From Psychrobacter sp. P11G3 (lineage in GTDB: Bacteria > Pseudomonadota > Gammaproteobacteria > Pseudomonadales > Moraxellaceae): 64,000 nt of DNA. Under the pieces are notes generated by a model. It was not told where the DNA came from and did no database searches. It saw only the letters and a list, made by a program, of their open reading frames with translations. Location of the stretch: positions 1,674,001 through 1,738,000 of the forward strand of contig NZ_CM003596.1 in assembly GCF_001435845.1 (NCBI RefSeq), written 5' to 3'. Position 1 is the stretch's first letter. Every line of letters begins with the position of its first letter. A program made the position numbers and the translations under genes. Shown here piece by piece: positions 36,888 to 45,990 of the stretch.

Positions 36888-39098
36888 ATGAGTAATAATA
36901 ACAATAAGAGCAAGTCAGCCATTAGTTTACAAGAGAGCTGGGCAAGTAATCTCAGTGATTATATTTTGCTGCGCCGTCAGCAAACACATGTAGCATATGA
37001 CGCGGCAGATGCAAAGACAAACGATGAAAATAGAAGAATCGATAAGTCAAAAGATAGCGATTTATTTACGGCTCTATTCGTTATTTTAGCGGCTCATTTG
37101 GAAGAAGGGCATACTGTATTAACCATTAATGCAGCCGATCATGAAACGCCGCTACAAGGGCAAATTAATGGTGAGTTGGTCAAACTATATGCATGGCAGC
37201 AGAACTTACTAGAGATACTGGCAACACCAATTTTTGCGCTGATTGATACTCAGATAAACACGCAACTAGACACGCAACTAAACGATGACACTACAACAGA
37301 GACATCACTATTTGTATTACTGGACACTTTGTTTGGTCAGCGAGATTACCTGTGGGCGCAGCTAGCACTGAGTAACCATGAAAAAGAGATGTTGATCAAA
37401 CGTTTTGATGCGATAACTACGTTATATCATCGCTTGAAAAATAGCGACTTAAATACTTTCGTTCATTCAATCCATGAGCATGCTTTATTTGCTAATGTCA
37501 ATGCGAACACTAATTGTAACAAAAATCAAAATAGCCTAAGCAAAGACAATCAACCAATTATTTATAACATAACTAAGAATAAAGAGACCCAAGGTTCGAA
37601 AATCACATTTTGGCTACACCGCACATGGCAAGCAGAATTTAACTTAGCGCAGCATATCAATCATATTTTGAATCAGCAGATAGTGCCTTTAGACATTACC
37701 ATGCCTGAGAACTTAAATGACCAACAGATAGCCGCTATCAATGTGGCGAACAATAATGCGTTTAGTATCATTACTGGTGGCCCAGGGACAGGTAAAACCT
37801 ACACTGTGGCTCAATTAGTTATCGCCTTACAACAGGCGACAGAGAGTAGGGGAGATCAGTCTGAACATATTAGATTTAGCACAGACAGTGCTAGTCTAGC
37901 ATTAGCAGCGCCGACGGGTAAGGCTGCCCAACGTATGCAAGAGTCTCTGCAGGCGGCTTTAGACGACGCAAATGTAGAACTGCAGTTGCAAGAGGCGAAA
38001 ACTATCCATCGTCTACTAGGTATCGGTAGAACGGGTAGACCGCGCTACGATGTCAACAACCCACTGGGTGAAGATATTATCATCGTTGATGAAGCATCTA
38101 TGCTCGGAGTTGAGTTGGCTAATTACCTTGTGAGCGCGGTAAAGCCAGGTGCTAGGCTGATATTATTAGGCGATGCTAATCAGTTAGCAGCCGTCGATGC
38201 AGGAGCAGTATTGGCTGATCTCTGTCGCATTCCGCTATTGCAACCTATTCACGCAGAACTAACAGAGAGCCGCCGATTTAGCGCCGAGTCAGGTATCGGT
38301 AAACTGGCCACTCAAATCAATCAAGCAGAGACAAATCTTCAAGCTATTTGGCAATTATTAAGGCAAGACGCTGCTTTGAATTTTCAATATGTTAATACGT
38401 TACAAGCAGAGGCCATATCACATAACAAGATAGAAAATAGCCTAAGCAAAGAAAAAATTATCTCGGAGATCTCGCATAGTTACCAATCGTATATAGATAA
38501 AATTAAAGATTTACTAAGAAATCCAGTAGAAAAATCTGTGCCAAAATCAGTTAAAGATACTACCACTTCGTTAATGGAGATATTTAATCAATTTAGAATC
38601 CTCACTGCTGGACACAATGGTGAGTGGGGCGACCACTATATCAATAACTACCTTACTCACGGGCATCTTACTGAGTTAAAGTTACCATTGGGTCAAAATA
38701 CATGGTTCCATGGACGTCCTGTTATGGTGCTACAAAACAACTATGAGCTTGGGCTATTTAATGGGGATATTGGTTTCTGCTTACAAACATCAGATGAAAG
38801 GAGCCAATTAGAAGTGTTCTTTGAAAATAAGACTCAAGGGATAGCTGTTAATTTGCTAAATGAAGAGGTGATAGCCACGGCATATGCAATGACCATTCAT
38901 AAGTCGCAAGGATCTGAATTTGATCATGTTGCTATTACTTTTGATAACAGCCATGCAAGGTTGCTGAGCAAAGAGCTTATCTATACGGCAGTGACTCGTG
39001 CTAAGAAGCAGGTAACGATATATAGTACCAAGCACGCTTTAGAAAAAGCAGTTCAAACACCGACTGAGCGCCATACTGGTTTGGCATTACAGTTTTAA
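36888..39098 (+). CDS. recD: exodeoxyribonuclease V subunit alpha (RecD)
   Basis: The 5'-3' helicase subunit of RecBCD. Walker A GGPGTGKT is at 297-304, LAAPTGKAAQRMQESL and IIVDEASMLGVELANYLV follow, then LLGDANQLAAVDAGAVLAD. The C terminus has AYAMTIHKSQGSEFDHV and YTAVTRAKKQVTIY. It is 736 residues against 608 in E. coli; the N-terminal domain and a segment near 505-560 carry the extra length. The ATG at 36888 is preferred over an in-frame TTG at 36867. The gap to recB is 74 bases. A terminator follows at 39143. Confidence 0.95.
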   Translation: MSNNNNKSKSAISLQESWASNLSDYILLRRQQTHVAYDAADAKTNDENRRIDKSKDSDLFTALFVILAAHLEEGHTVLTINAADHETPLQGQINGELVKLYAWQQNLLEILATPIFALIDTQINTQLDTQLNDDTTTETSLFVLLDTLFGQRDYLWAQLALSNHEKEMLIKRFDAITTLYHRLKNSDLNTFVHSIHEHALFANVNANTNCNKNQNSLSKDNQPIIYNITKNKETQGSKITFWLHRTWQAEFNLAQHINHILNQQIVPLDITMPENLNDQQIAAINVANNNAFSIITGGPGTGKTYTVAQLVIALQQATESRGDQSEHIRFSTDSASLALAAPTGKAAQRMQESLQAALDDANVELQLQEAKTIHRLLGIGRTGRPRYDVNNPLGEDIIIVDEASMLGVELANYLVSAVKPGARLILLGDANQLAAVDAGAVLADLCRIPLLQPIHAELTESRRFSAESGIGKLATQINQAETNLQAIWQLLRQDAALNFQYVNTLQAEAISHNKIENSLSKEKIISEISHSYQSYIDKIKDLLRNPVEKSVPKSVKDTTTSLMEIFNQFRILTAGHNGEWGDHYINNYLTHGHLTELKLPLGQNTWFHGRPVMVLQNNYELGLFNGDIGFCLQTSDERSQLEVFFENKTQGIAVNLLNEEVIATAYAMTIHKSQGSEFDHVAITFDNSHARLLSKELIYTAVTRAKKQVTIYSTKHALEKAVQTPTERHTGLALQF

Positions 39099-39142
39099 CA
39101 ATTCATTCAAGTTGTTGTCGGCGCAATAAGTCAGCGCAATAA

Positions 39143-39174
39143 AAAAGCATCCAAATTGGATGCTTTTTTAGGAT
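39143..39174. terminator. bidirectional terminator between recD and hpt
   Basis: AAAAAAGCATCCAA and TTGGATGCTTTTTT form a near-perfect stem with A and T tracts on either side, serving the convergent recD and hpt genes. Confidence 0.9.
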
Positions 39175-39203
39175 TTAACTATTTTAATCAATTAAGTCTA
39201 GAA

Positions 39204-39767
39204 TTAAACTTTGTCTTCTTTGATTGCATAGATACCTGGCAGGTGACGCAAGTAACCATGGAAATCCATACCACAACCGTAAACATAGCGATCTGCAACA
39301 TCAATACCCACAAAATCTACGTCAAAATCTGCAACTTTGCGATCATGTTGCTTATTAAGTAAGACACAAGACTCAAGTGATAAAGGCTTTTCTTTGCTTA
39401 ATTCTTCAACAACTGCTTTTAGGGTAATACCTTCGTCAAAGATGTCGTCGATTAACAATACGTGCTCACCTTCGATACTAACATCAGGCTTGAATTTCCA
39501 ATCAAGCTCATTAGTACCTTCGTTATCACGATAACGAGTCGCATGGATATAATGCATGCGATGGTAGAACGTAAGATGTGTCAGTAGTTGACCAGCTGGG
39601 ATCAATCCGCCGTTCATCACGACCATAACAATTGGGTTTAGACCAGCGTAATGTAGATTGAGCTGAGCGGCCAAACGCTCATAAGCAGCAGCTACTTCGA
39701 TACTGCTAATAAGGCACTCTGAGTTGCGTAAGGTTTTTTCAATTTCTTGGTTACTGATTTGGGTCAT
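39204..39767 (-). CDS. hpt: hypoxanthine-guanine phosphoribosyltransferase
   Basis: A 187-residue type I phosphoribosyltransferase for purine salvage, joining hypoxanthine or guanine to PRPP in the cytosol. The PRPP-binding loop VLLIDDIFDEGITL is at 103-116 with the acidic pair Asp107-Asp108. The VVMNGGLIPAGQLL segment near 49-62 forms the pyrophosphate loop, and VGIDVADRYVYGCGMDFHG near 152-170 supplies the purine-contacting residues. The group is the hypoxanthine-guanine type found in Moraxellaceae rather than classical E. coli Hpt. The ATG follows a modest AAGG site. Monocistronic. Confidence 0.88.
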   Translation of the reverse strand: MTQISNQEIEKTLRNSECLISSIEVAAAYERLAAQLNLHYAGLNPIVMVVMNGGLIPAGQLLTHLTFYHRMHYIHATRYRDNEGTNELDWKFKPDVSIEGEHVLLIDDIFDEGITLKAVVEELSKEKPLSLESCVLLNKQHDRKVADFDVDFVGIDVADRYVYGCGMDFHGYLRHLPGIYAIKEDKV

Positions 39768-39869
39768 CGGGTGCGCCTTTGGTAAAAAGTGCCGCTTATT
39801 TTAGCAAATTTTAGTGAATTTGCCCAACGTCATATGACTTTTGGGACAAAATTAATCCAACTTTTGGGG

Positions 39870-40538
39870 TTATTCTGGCTTTTCTATAATAAATGGACGG
39901 TAATAATTGGCCAATCTATTCAATGAGTCATTTGGTAGGTCAGGTAATAGCTTATTAAGTGCCATACTCATGCCTTTATCAATTGCCGATTTGGCAACTG
40001 GAACTGACTTACGTTTGATCATGCCTAGCTTTAATGTCTCAGCATAACGACTGATGAAGTGGGTCAGTGTTTCTTCGTTCATGGTTTCGAGTGCTGTTTT
40101 AAATTTGGCTCTATCCACATGTTCAGGCGTGATAGCAGCAAAACCTTCAGTGATGGTATTGGCATTTTTTTCTGACAGTTTAAAGCCGACACGTTTAACA
40201 CCTTCATTATCAATAAAGGTTGCGTGATCTCTTAGAAAATGAAAACTTGGTAACACGTCTTTGTTGTTTTCTTTACCCAGTAAGATATTGAGCAAAGTAT
40301 CTGTCGCGCGTTCAATCGTTCCAACAATTTTACGCATAGAGGCTTGGCGCTCAGGGTTCGGAATAATCTCTACCAAACCAACCAATAAATTATCAGTAAG
40401 ATCGCGCGCTGTCTGATGCGTAAGAGCATCGCGATAAGGGTAGTACTCTACATTCTCATTTGAAGCAACGACTTGTTCGGCCTCACTGATTAAAGCTTTT
40501 AGTTTATCTGAGGGTACGAATCCAAAATAATGTGCCAT
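39870..40538 (-). CDS. conserved hypothetical protein
   Basis: A 222-residue soluble, mostly helical protein. The N-terminal part has AHYFGFVPSDKLKALISEAE and the middle is rich in charged helices (RKIVGTIERATDTLLNILLG). There is no signal peptide or membrane segment. I recognise no catalytic motif or named family. The start follows GGAAG. It is 102 bases upstream of hpt on the same strand and divergent from cstA. Confidence 0.6.
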   Translation of the reverse strand: MAHYFGFVPSDKLKALISEAEQVVASNENVEYYPYRDALTHQTARDLTDNLLVGLVEIIPNPERQASMRKIVGTIERATDTLLNILLGKENNKDVLPSFHFLRDHATFIDNEGVKRVGFKLSEKNANTITEGFAAITPEHVDRAKFKTALETMNEETLTHFISRYAETLKLGMIKRKSVPVAKSAIDKGMSMALNKLLPDLPNDSLNRLANYYRPFIIEKPE

Positions 40539-40840
40539 TGCACTTCCTTTATTTGTTGTTTTTTATGTCTTACTTGCGTTACATTTATCACCAAATCGGT
40601 TATTATTCAAACAAAGTTTTAGTCTCAGGCTCATCAAACCAAATGCTGATTAGTGACATGCCCTAGTTGTAAGATAAATGACTTTGTTGATTGGTAATAA
40701 TTTTGCAAATTGCTAGAATTTAACTAAACGATAGATGAGCTGAGTCACTCATCGCACACTAATTTAGCATATTTTTCATATTTTAATTCAAAAAGCTTGA
40801 ACTTATAAGGCTATTGACTACTTGTCTAGGGAGAGATGAG
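40539..40840. other. divergent intergenic region upstream of cstA
   Basis: About 300 AT-rich bases. A GATGAG/CTCATC hairpin lies at 40733-40752. No gene, tRNA or clear sigma-70 box is seen. The strong AGGGAGAG ribosome site of cstA ends it. Confidence 0.45.
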
Positions 40841-42523
40841 ATGAATAGTGCTATTGTACTACTATTCGCCGTTGCCGCTATGCTCTGCGGCTACGTGTTT
40901 TATTCAAAATTTATCGCCACCAAAATTTTAGCATTGGACAACAGCCGTCCTACACCCGCACATACAATGAAAGATGGGATCGATTATGTTCCCACCAATA
41001 AGTATGTATTGTGGGGGCATCACTTTACGTCAGTAGCAGGGGCTGCACCAATTATCGGTCCTGCTATTGCGGTTATTTGGGGCTGGGTGCCTGCCATTAT
41101 TTGGGTAGTGGTAGGTACTATCTTTATGGCTGGCGTACATGATATGTCTGCTATTTGGGCAAGTATGCGTAATAGAGGTCAGTCGATTGGCTCTATTGCT
41201 GGTACTGTCATGGGCACACGTGTTCGCAGCTTGATGATGGTTGTTATCTTCTTATTACTACTGATGGTCAATGCTGTATTTGGCGTAGCTATCGCCAATA
41301 TGATGATCAAGACGCCATCTGCGGTATTGCCAGTTTGGGGTGCCTTAGTGGTTGCCTTTATCATCGGGCAGTGTATCTATCGCTACAACATGAATTTGGT
41401 CTGGGTGTCCATTATCGGGGTAACTGCCTTGTACGGGCTTATCTATCTCGGCCCTATGTTCCCGATTGTGTTACCTGAGACCGTTATGGGTTTGCCTGAT
41501 AACGCGGTATGGATCTTGATCTTGTTCGCCTATGCGGCGATTGCGTCGTTGTTGCCTGTATGGATGCTACTTCAACCTCGCGATTATATTAATGGCTTAC
41601 AGTTATTTGTCGGTTTGATTCTACTATATGCTGCTATTTTTATCGGCACGCCTAATATTGTCGCGCCAGCCGTTAACACTGCATTACCAGCCGATACACC
41701 GTCACTGCTGCCATTGTTGTTTGTGACAATTGCTTGTGGTGCCATATCAGGATTCCATGGTTTGGTCGCCACAGGGACTACTTCTAAGCAAATTGATAAA
41801 GAAGAAGACGTTCGTTTCGTTGGTTACTTTGGTGCATTGGGCGAGGGTATGCTAGCACTTGGGGCAATCCTTGCAGCAACCGCAGGTTTTGCGACTCTTG
41901 GTGATTGGCAAGCGGTCTATCAAAAGTTTGGTGATGGCTCTATCGGTGCTTTCATTGACGGCGGTGCGACCATCTTGAATGCAGGCGTTGGTATCGATAT
42001 GGTGCTATCACAGACCATGCTTACAGTAATGGCTGCATTGTTTGCTGGTACGACGATGGATACTGGCGTACGTTTACAACGTTATATCTTCCAAGAATTT
42101 GGTGAATTTTATAATTTACCCGTATTGAATAAGAGTGTCGTTGCAACGTTACTTGCTGTCGGAAGCTGTTTGTTATTAGCGTTCGGTGCTGGTGGTATCG
42201 ATGGCGCGGGCGGTATGATTATTTGGCCACTATTTGGTACAACTAACCAGTTAATGGCTGCTTTAACCTTGATGATCGTTACCATTATCTTGTTACGTAA
42301 GGGCAAGCCAGTTTGGTACACCTTAGCACCATTGTCGTTCTTGTTGGTTATGACTGTCTTTGCACTATTGATTCAGCTCAAAACCTTCTTTACTGATGGT
42401 AATTGGCTACTTATTATTATGGATATTATTATCTTAATCGCAACTATTTTAGTGACGTTTGAGAGCTTGTCTGTACTACGCAAAGAGTGGTCACTACATA
42501 AAGGTAAAAGCGGTGAGGTTTAA
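40841..42523 (+). CDS. cstA: CstA-family carbon starvation transporter
   Basis: An inner-membrane protein of 560 residues with many hydrophobic segments, of the CstA family that imports pyruvate or peptides under carbon limitation. The family block GIDYVPTNKYVLWGHHFTSV is followed by AGAAPIIGPAIAVIWGW (residues about 45-85). SGFHGLVATGTTSKQIDKEED near 307-327 is also conserved. It is shorter than E. coli CstA (701). The ATG at 40841 follows AGGGAGAG; a TTG at 40814 is in frame but less likely. A strong terminator follows at 42552, so it is probably monocistronic. Confidence 0.9.
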   Translation: MNSAIVLLFAVAAMLCGYVFYSKFIATKILALDNSRPTPAHTMKDGIDYVPTNKYVLWGHHFTSVAGAAPIIGPAIAVIWGWVPAIIWVVVGTIFMAGVHDMSAIWASMRNRGQSIGSIAGTVMGTRVRSLMMVVIFLLLLMVNAVFGVAIANMMIKTPSAVLPVWGALVVAFIIGQCIYRYNMNLVWVSIIGVTALYGLIYLGPMFPIVLPETVMGLPDNAVWILILFAYAAIASLLPVWMLLQPRDYINGLQLFVGLILLYAAIFIGTPNIVAPAVNTALPADTPSLLPLLFVTIACGAISGFHGLVATGTTSKQIDKEEDVRFVGYFGALGEGMLALGAILAATAGFATLGDWQAVYQKFGDGSIGAFIDGGATILNAGVGIDMVLSQTMLTVMAALFAGTTMDTGVRLQRYIFQEFGEFYNLPVLNKSVVATLLAVGSCLLLAFGAGGIDGAGGMIIWPLFGTTNQLMAALTLMIVTIILLRKGKPVWYTLAPLSFLLVMTVFALLIQLKTFFTDGNWLLIIMDIIILIATILVTFESLSVLRKEWSLHKGKSGEV

Positions 42524-42551
42524 ACATTAACCCATATTAAGTATCTGTTTA

Positions 42552-42587
42552 ATAAAAAACGCTAGCAGCAATTGCTGGCGTTTTTTG
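42552..42587. terminator. terminator after cstA
   Basis: CGCTAGCAGC and its partner ending GCTGGCG (42560-42580) form a stem with two G-T wobbles, with six T on the right and an A tract on the left. Confidence 0.87.
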
Positions 42588-42638
42588 TATCATATAGGCA
42601 TGATAGATCATAAGAATTAAGTAAAATATGAGTACATT

Positions 42639-42950
42639 ATGGAAAATGAAAACACATCAAATAATATAGAAAATGTTCAACCATTAGAGGACACTCAACC
42701 ATGGTGGCAACGGTTTAAGAGTGGACTAAATGAGTTTTATCATGCGCCTTATCGTCAGACGATGGCACGCGCGGCACGTGATGAAGAAGATTTTTTTATG
42801 TTACTCATGTTTGCTGAGAGCTTGGGTATTGATAATCCCGCCAGCTTTTATACATTAGAGTTGCAACCTCTATTTTTAGAGAACTTTCATGAGTGGCATA
42901 CACGTATGGGAATGGATAGATGTCCATTTGACCACGTCGGCTGCTGCTAA
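42639..42950 (+). CDS. small protein ending in Cys-Cys (cory-CC-star type)
   Basis: A 103-residue protein whose last residues are CPFDHVGCC, directly before the stop. An aromatic, acidic core (PWWQRFKSGLNEFYHAPYRQ and LMFAESLGIDNPASFYTLEL) precedes it. The invariant terminal Cys pair and its place beside an ArsA-type ATPase fit what I recall as the cory-CC-star family; that name is from memory and unchecked. The gap to the ATPase is 73 bases on the same strand, so they are likely co-expressed. The function is not known to me; the terminal Cys pair and the third Cys could bind a metal or a heme/Fe-S cofactor. Confidence 0.7.
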   Translation: MENENTSNNIENVQPLEDTQPWWQRFKSGLNEFYHAPYRQTMARAARDEEDFFMLLMFAESLGIDNPASFYTLELQPLFLENFHEWHTRMGMDRCPFDHVGCC

Positions 42951-43023
42951 CAGTAGTGGATTGACTATATAAAAAAGTAGCTAAGCATTTATTAGATAAT
43001 GAGACAAAATACGAGATAACAAT

Positions 43024-44049
43024 ATGGCATTACACCCTTTACATGGATTGGTAGAGCAGTTAGAGGCGCAACCGATTATATTTATCGGCGGCAAAGGTGG
43101 TGTAGGGAAGACCACCACAGCAGCAGCTCTAGCCAGCTACTATGCAAGCCAGCAGCAAAAAACCTTAATTGTCTCAACCGATCCGGCACATAGTTTGGGC
43201 GATGTATTGAATATACGACTCAATAATGAGAAAACGGTGATATCACCTTATCTAGATGCGATTGAGTTAAATCCTGACGTAATTGTCGATGAACATTTTA
43301 CTCAAGTCGAACGTACGATTAAAGCTTATGCCAACCCAGATATGATGCCAAAAATTCGTGAGCATCTGAGGCTATCTAAGTCGGCACCTGGCGCTCAAGA
43401 AGCCGCGATGCTCGAATCCATGTGTCACCATTTAGTCGAAGCGGCAGATGCTGGGTATGAACACATCATCTTTGATACCGCACCGACAGGTCATACTTTG
43501 CGATTATTGGTATTACCAGAAATGATGGGGGCGTGGACGGATGGGCTGCTTGCACAGCAGCGACGACAGGCCAAACTACGTTCGGTGGCGACGCATTTGG
43601 ACAGTCACAATCAAAAACAGAGCACGCAAAAGAACGACGTGGCCAATCCATTTGCAGCAAAAAAATCAGATCGCTGGGAGCAAGCTGTATCCGTATTAGA
43701 AAAGCGCAAGCAATTGTTCCGCCAAGCAGGGTTACTATTACATGACCGTACACAAACAGCGATTGTGTTGGTGATGACCGCTGACGTCTTACCATTGGCT
43801 GAGACCAAGCGCGCTATCGAGCAATTGGAAGATAGTAAGCTCATGCCAGCAGCAATCGTCATCAATCAATTGATATCAACAACGCAGTCGGATGAGTTTT
43901 GGCGCCGCCGCGCTGAGCGTCAGCAGCATCTGCTGCAGGATATCGAACAAAGCTTTACTAAGTACCCGCTGTATCCGATTTACTTGCAACAGACAGATGT
44001 ACGTGGTACTGATGCATTGAGTGCGTTGTTAAGTGCACAGGGTGCATAG
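43024..44049 (+). CDS. ArsA/Get3-family ATPase
   Basis: A 341-residue cytosolic ATPase of the SIMIBI class. The deviant P-loop GGKGGVGKTTTAAALA is at 22-37, switch I STDPAHSLGDV near 54-64, and switch II DTAPTGHTLRLLVLP near 151-165. It is a single-domain protein, unlike the tandem E. coli ArsA. No Cys triad for arsenite is seen, and there is no arsB or arsC nearby, so arsenite export is unlikely. Pairing with the small Cys-Cys protein suggests a targeting or cofactor-insertion ATPase. It converges on the DUF3482 GTPase with a 16-base gap. Confidence 0.85.
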   Translation: MALHPLHGLVEQLEAQPIIFIGGKGGVGKTTTAAALASYYASQQQKTLIVSTDPAHSLGDVLNIRLNNEKTVISPYLDAIELNPDVIVDEHFTQVERTIKAYANPDMMPKIREHLRLSKSAPGAQEAAMLESMCHHLVEAADAGYEHIIFDTAPTGHTLRLLVLPEMMGAWTDGLLAQQRRQAKLRSVATHLDSHNQKQSTQKNDVANPFAAKKSDRWEQAVSVLEKRKQLFRQAGLLLHDRTQTAIVLVMTADVLPLAETKRAIEQLEDSKLMPAAIVINQLISTTQSDEFWRRRAERQQHLLQDIEQSFTKYPLYPIYLQQTDVRGTDALSALLSAQGA

Positions 44050-44065
44050 ATAGTTAACTAGTGAT

Positions 44066-45736
44066 TTATGACTCATGCTTATACAACTGTAGTTTACCTG
44101 ACAGTGACCATGCCATGTCTGTGCGTAATAACTGAGCTTGTTCGGATTTACCACTGCTGAGCGATGACCATTGCGGTTTACCTCGAGCTTTTTTGAGCTC
44201 ACTTGGTAGTTTGTGTGCTGGCCATACCGTAATTGGATTATTGTCCTCATCTGCATGGTCACTGTCGTCAGTTAACGACGTTCCAAGACTACTGCCCTTA
44301 TACAATAACTGAGTGGCATCTGTAGCAGCATGACCACGATGACGTAATGCCGTAAGTAAGTCTAATGCTCGCGTGGCTAATAGCGTCAACGTAGCAGGAT
44401 CGATATATAAGCGTTTTACCCCAGTAATCCTATCGGCAATACTGCTGGTATTCGATAGCAACCCTCCTGCGATCCCACCTATTGCGGCACCCAATCCCAG
44501 TGTCGTACCTAGGGCTGCTGCATCGATACCTAGTCCTAGAAGCGCACCTGCTGCTGCACCAGAAGTGGTACGAATGCCGTAGCTTTTGAGAAGTTCAGGG
44601 TCGAAAGGGTCTTGTTGATAGGCTTGTAGTTCAAGCGGTGTTGCTGCGACGGCATTGTCATAAAACTTATAAAGGTTAAGTAAGTTATGCTGCATCGCAC
44701 GCTCACTTTGCCTGACCGCTTCTTGCATTTGCTGTAGTACAGGAAGTGGGTCGTCATCTTCATTGATCTCGCGCACAAAGGCAGCAACATTCAATAAAAA
44801 ATCAGCGATAATGATATTGGCCTCATCATACAGCTGAGCCCAGTCTTCCGTTCGACGTTGCATCAACTGCTCAAGCATCTCAGAGTGGGTGAGCATAGTG
44901 GCTAGGTTTTTCCATAGGCGCATCTCATCTTCAAACTCAAACGCGACCGAATCGAAACGCGTTGAAATATGCAGATTGCGTCTTGCCAGCATAGTCTGCC
45001 AGTCATCGATATTGGCATTCTGGCTGTCTGTAAAATTAAAAACAGGCATCACGGGGATAGCAGCCCAAGACAAAATCGCTAGCTCATCTTTATATTTACC
45101 CAATACAGGCTCACGAGCATCTACCACGTAAATGGCCATATCACTTGTCAGCAGCTGACGAATGACTTTGGCTTCTTGGCTATAATCATAGGGCAAGTCA
45201 TAACTGTCTGCACCTTGAGCAACATCCGCTGCTAAAAACTGTTGTAAGCGCTCAATACCATCACGGCGACTAGCAGTATTATCCTCTAGCCAGTCCATAA
45301 GCCCTGAAGCATCTTCCAGACCAGGTGTATCGTATAGCGCTACCAGCACCTCACCAGTTCGGCTGTCTGTCAGCTGTGCTTGCTCGACGTGACGTGTGGT
45401 TGCAGCTTCGTTTTTGACTTCACCAAAATATACGTCTCGCAATAACGTGCGTAATATAGAGGTTTTGCCCGTATTAGTATGACCGACGACCGCCAATTTA
45501 AGCGGTTCACCACTGGCAATCGTTTTCTTTGTCATCTTTGACGCTGGTGCTGTCGTTGCTGATGCTTCGGTTGATACAGGTTGATTATCCTGAGTAGCTA
45601 TTGACTGAGCTACTGTGTATTTTGATGTATTGTCTGAAGGAGTGCTTGAAACATCAGGGGTCGTCTCATAAGCTTTGTCCGCAAAGAGTCCCACAGGCTT
45701 GTTCTTCTCATGATCATTTTTATTGTCGTTATTCAT
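44066..45736 (-). CDS. GTPase with DUF3482 domain
   Basis: A 556-residue protein. After about 75 disordered residues, a GTPase domain begins with LAVVGHTNTGKTSI (P-loop 85-92) and DTPGLEDASG follows near 134-143. The C-terminal half has glycine/alanine-rich hydrophobic stretches (AAGALLGLGIDAAALGTTLG and AIGGIAGGLL) typical of DUF3482 proteins that may act at the membrane. In other gammaproteobacteria such GTPases sit beside a DUF2868 membrane protein; here that partner is at 47175-48575 with one gene between. The role is unknown; membrane remodelling or envelope transport is guessed from the family. No strong ribosome site precedes the ATG at 45736. Confidence 0.82.
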   Translation of the reverse strand: MNNDNKNDHEKNKPVGLFADKAYETTPDVSSTPSDNTSKYTVAQSIATQDNQPVSTEASATTAPASKMTKKTIASGEPLKLAVVGHTNTGKTSILRTLLRDVYFGEVKNEAATTRHVEQAQLTDSRTGEVLVALYDTPGLEDASGLMDWLEDNTASRRDGIERLQQFLAADVAQGADSYDLPYDYSQEAKVIRQLLTSDMAIYVVDAREPVLGKYKDELAILSWAAIPVMPVFNFTDSQNANIDDWQTMLARRNLHISTRFDSVAFEFEDEMRLWKNLATMLTHSEMLEQLMQRRTEDWAQLYDEANIIIADFLLNVAAFVREINEDDDPLPVLQQMQEAVRQSERAMQHNLLNLYKFYDNAVAATPLELQAYQQDPFDPELLKSYGIRTTSGAAAGALLGLGIDAAALGTTLGLGAAIGGIAGGLLSNTSSIADRITGVKRLYIDPATLTLLATRALDLLTALRHRGHAATDATQLLYKGSSLGTSLTDDSDHADEDNNPITVWPAHKLPSELKKARGKPQWSSLSSGKSEQAQLLRTDMAWSLSGKLQLYKHES

Positions 45737-45873
45737 AGTATAGTAGCGTCTTATATTTATTTATGGCAGAAACACACAGTAGCCATTTATTGTAAAACAA
45801 ATCTGATTGGGTATCGATTATGAATGCGTATTGTCCATATCATAGATCGTAATCTACGCATTTTTGATCATGA

Positions 45874-45990
45874 TATAGTCGGTTCAATATACTTTGGATA
45901 ACTTGGATACAAGGCAGCCGAATGAAAGCACTACAAGTAGTAGGCTAAGCAAGCCTGACACCGTATCCAATTTATAGAGAATTGACTATA
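45874..45990. repeat. MITE-like dispersed repeat, copy 2
   Basis: This 117-base element has outer imperfect inverted ends TATAGTCGGTTCAATATA and, inverted, TATAGTCAATTCTCTATA. The inner core at 45903-45970 is bounded by TTGGATAC/GTATCCAA. It is homologous in reverse orientation to 10552-10657. Compared with copy 1 it carries an extra TTTGGATAAC beside the core. It abuts the stop codon of the sterol desaturase gene at 45991. Confidence 0.72.

Noticed and set aside
43024-44049. Arsenite-export ATPase ArsA
   Set aside because: The protein is single-domain, lacks the arsenite-binding cysteines, and has no arsB, arsC, arsD or arsR neighbours.
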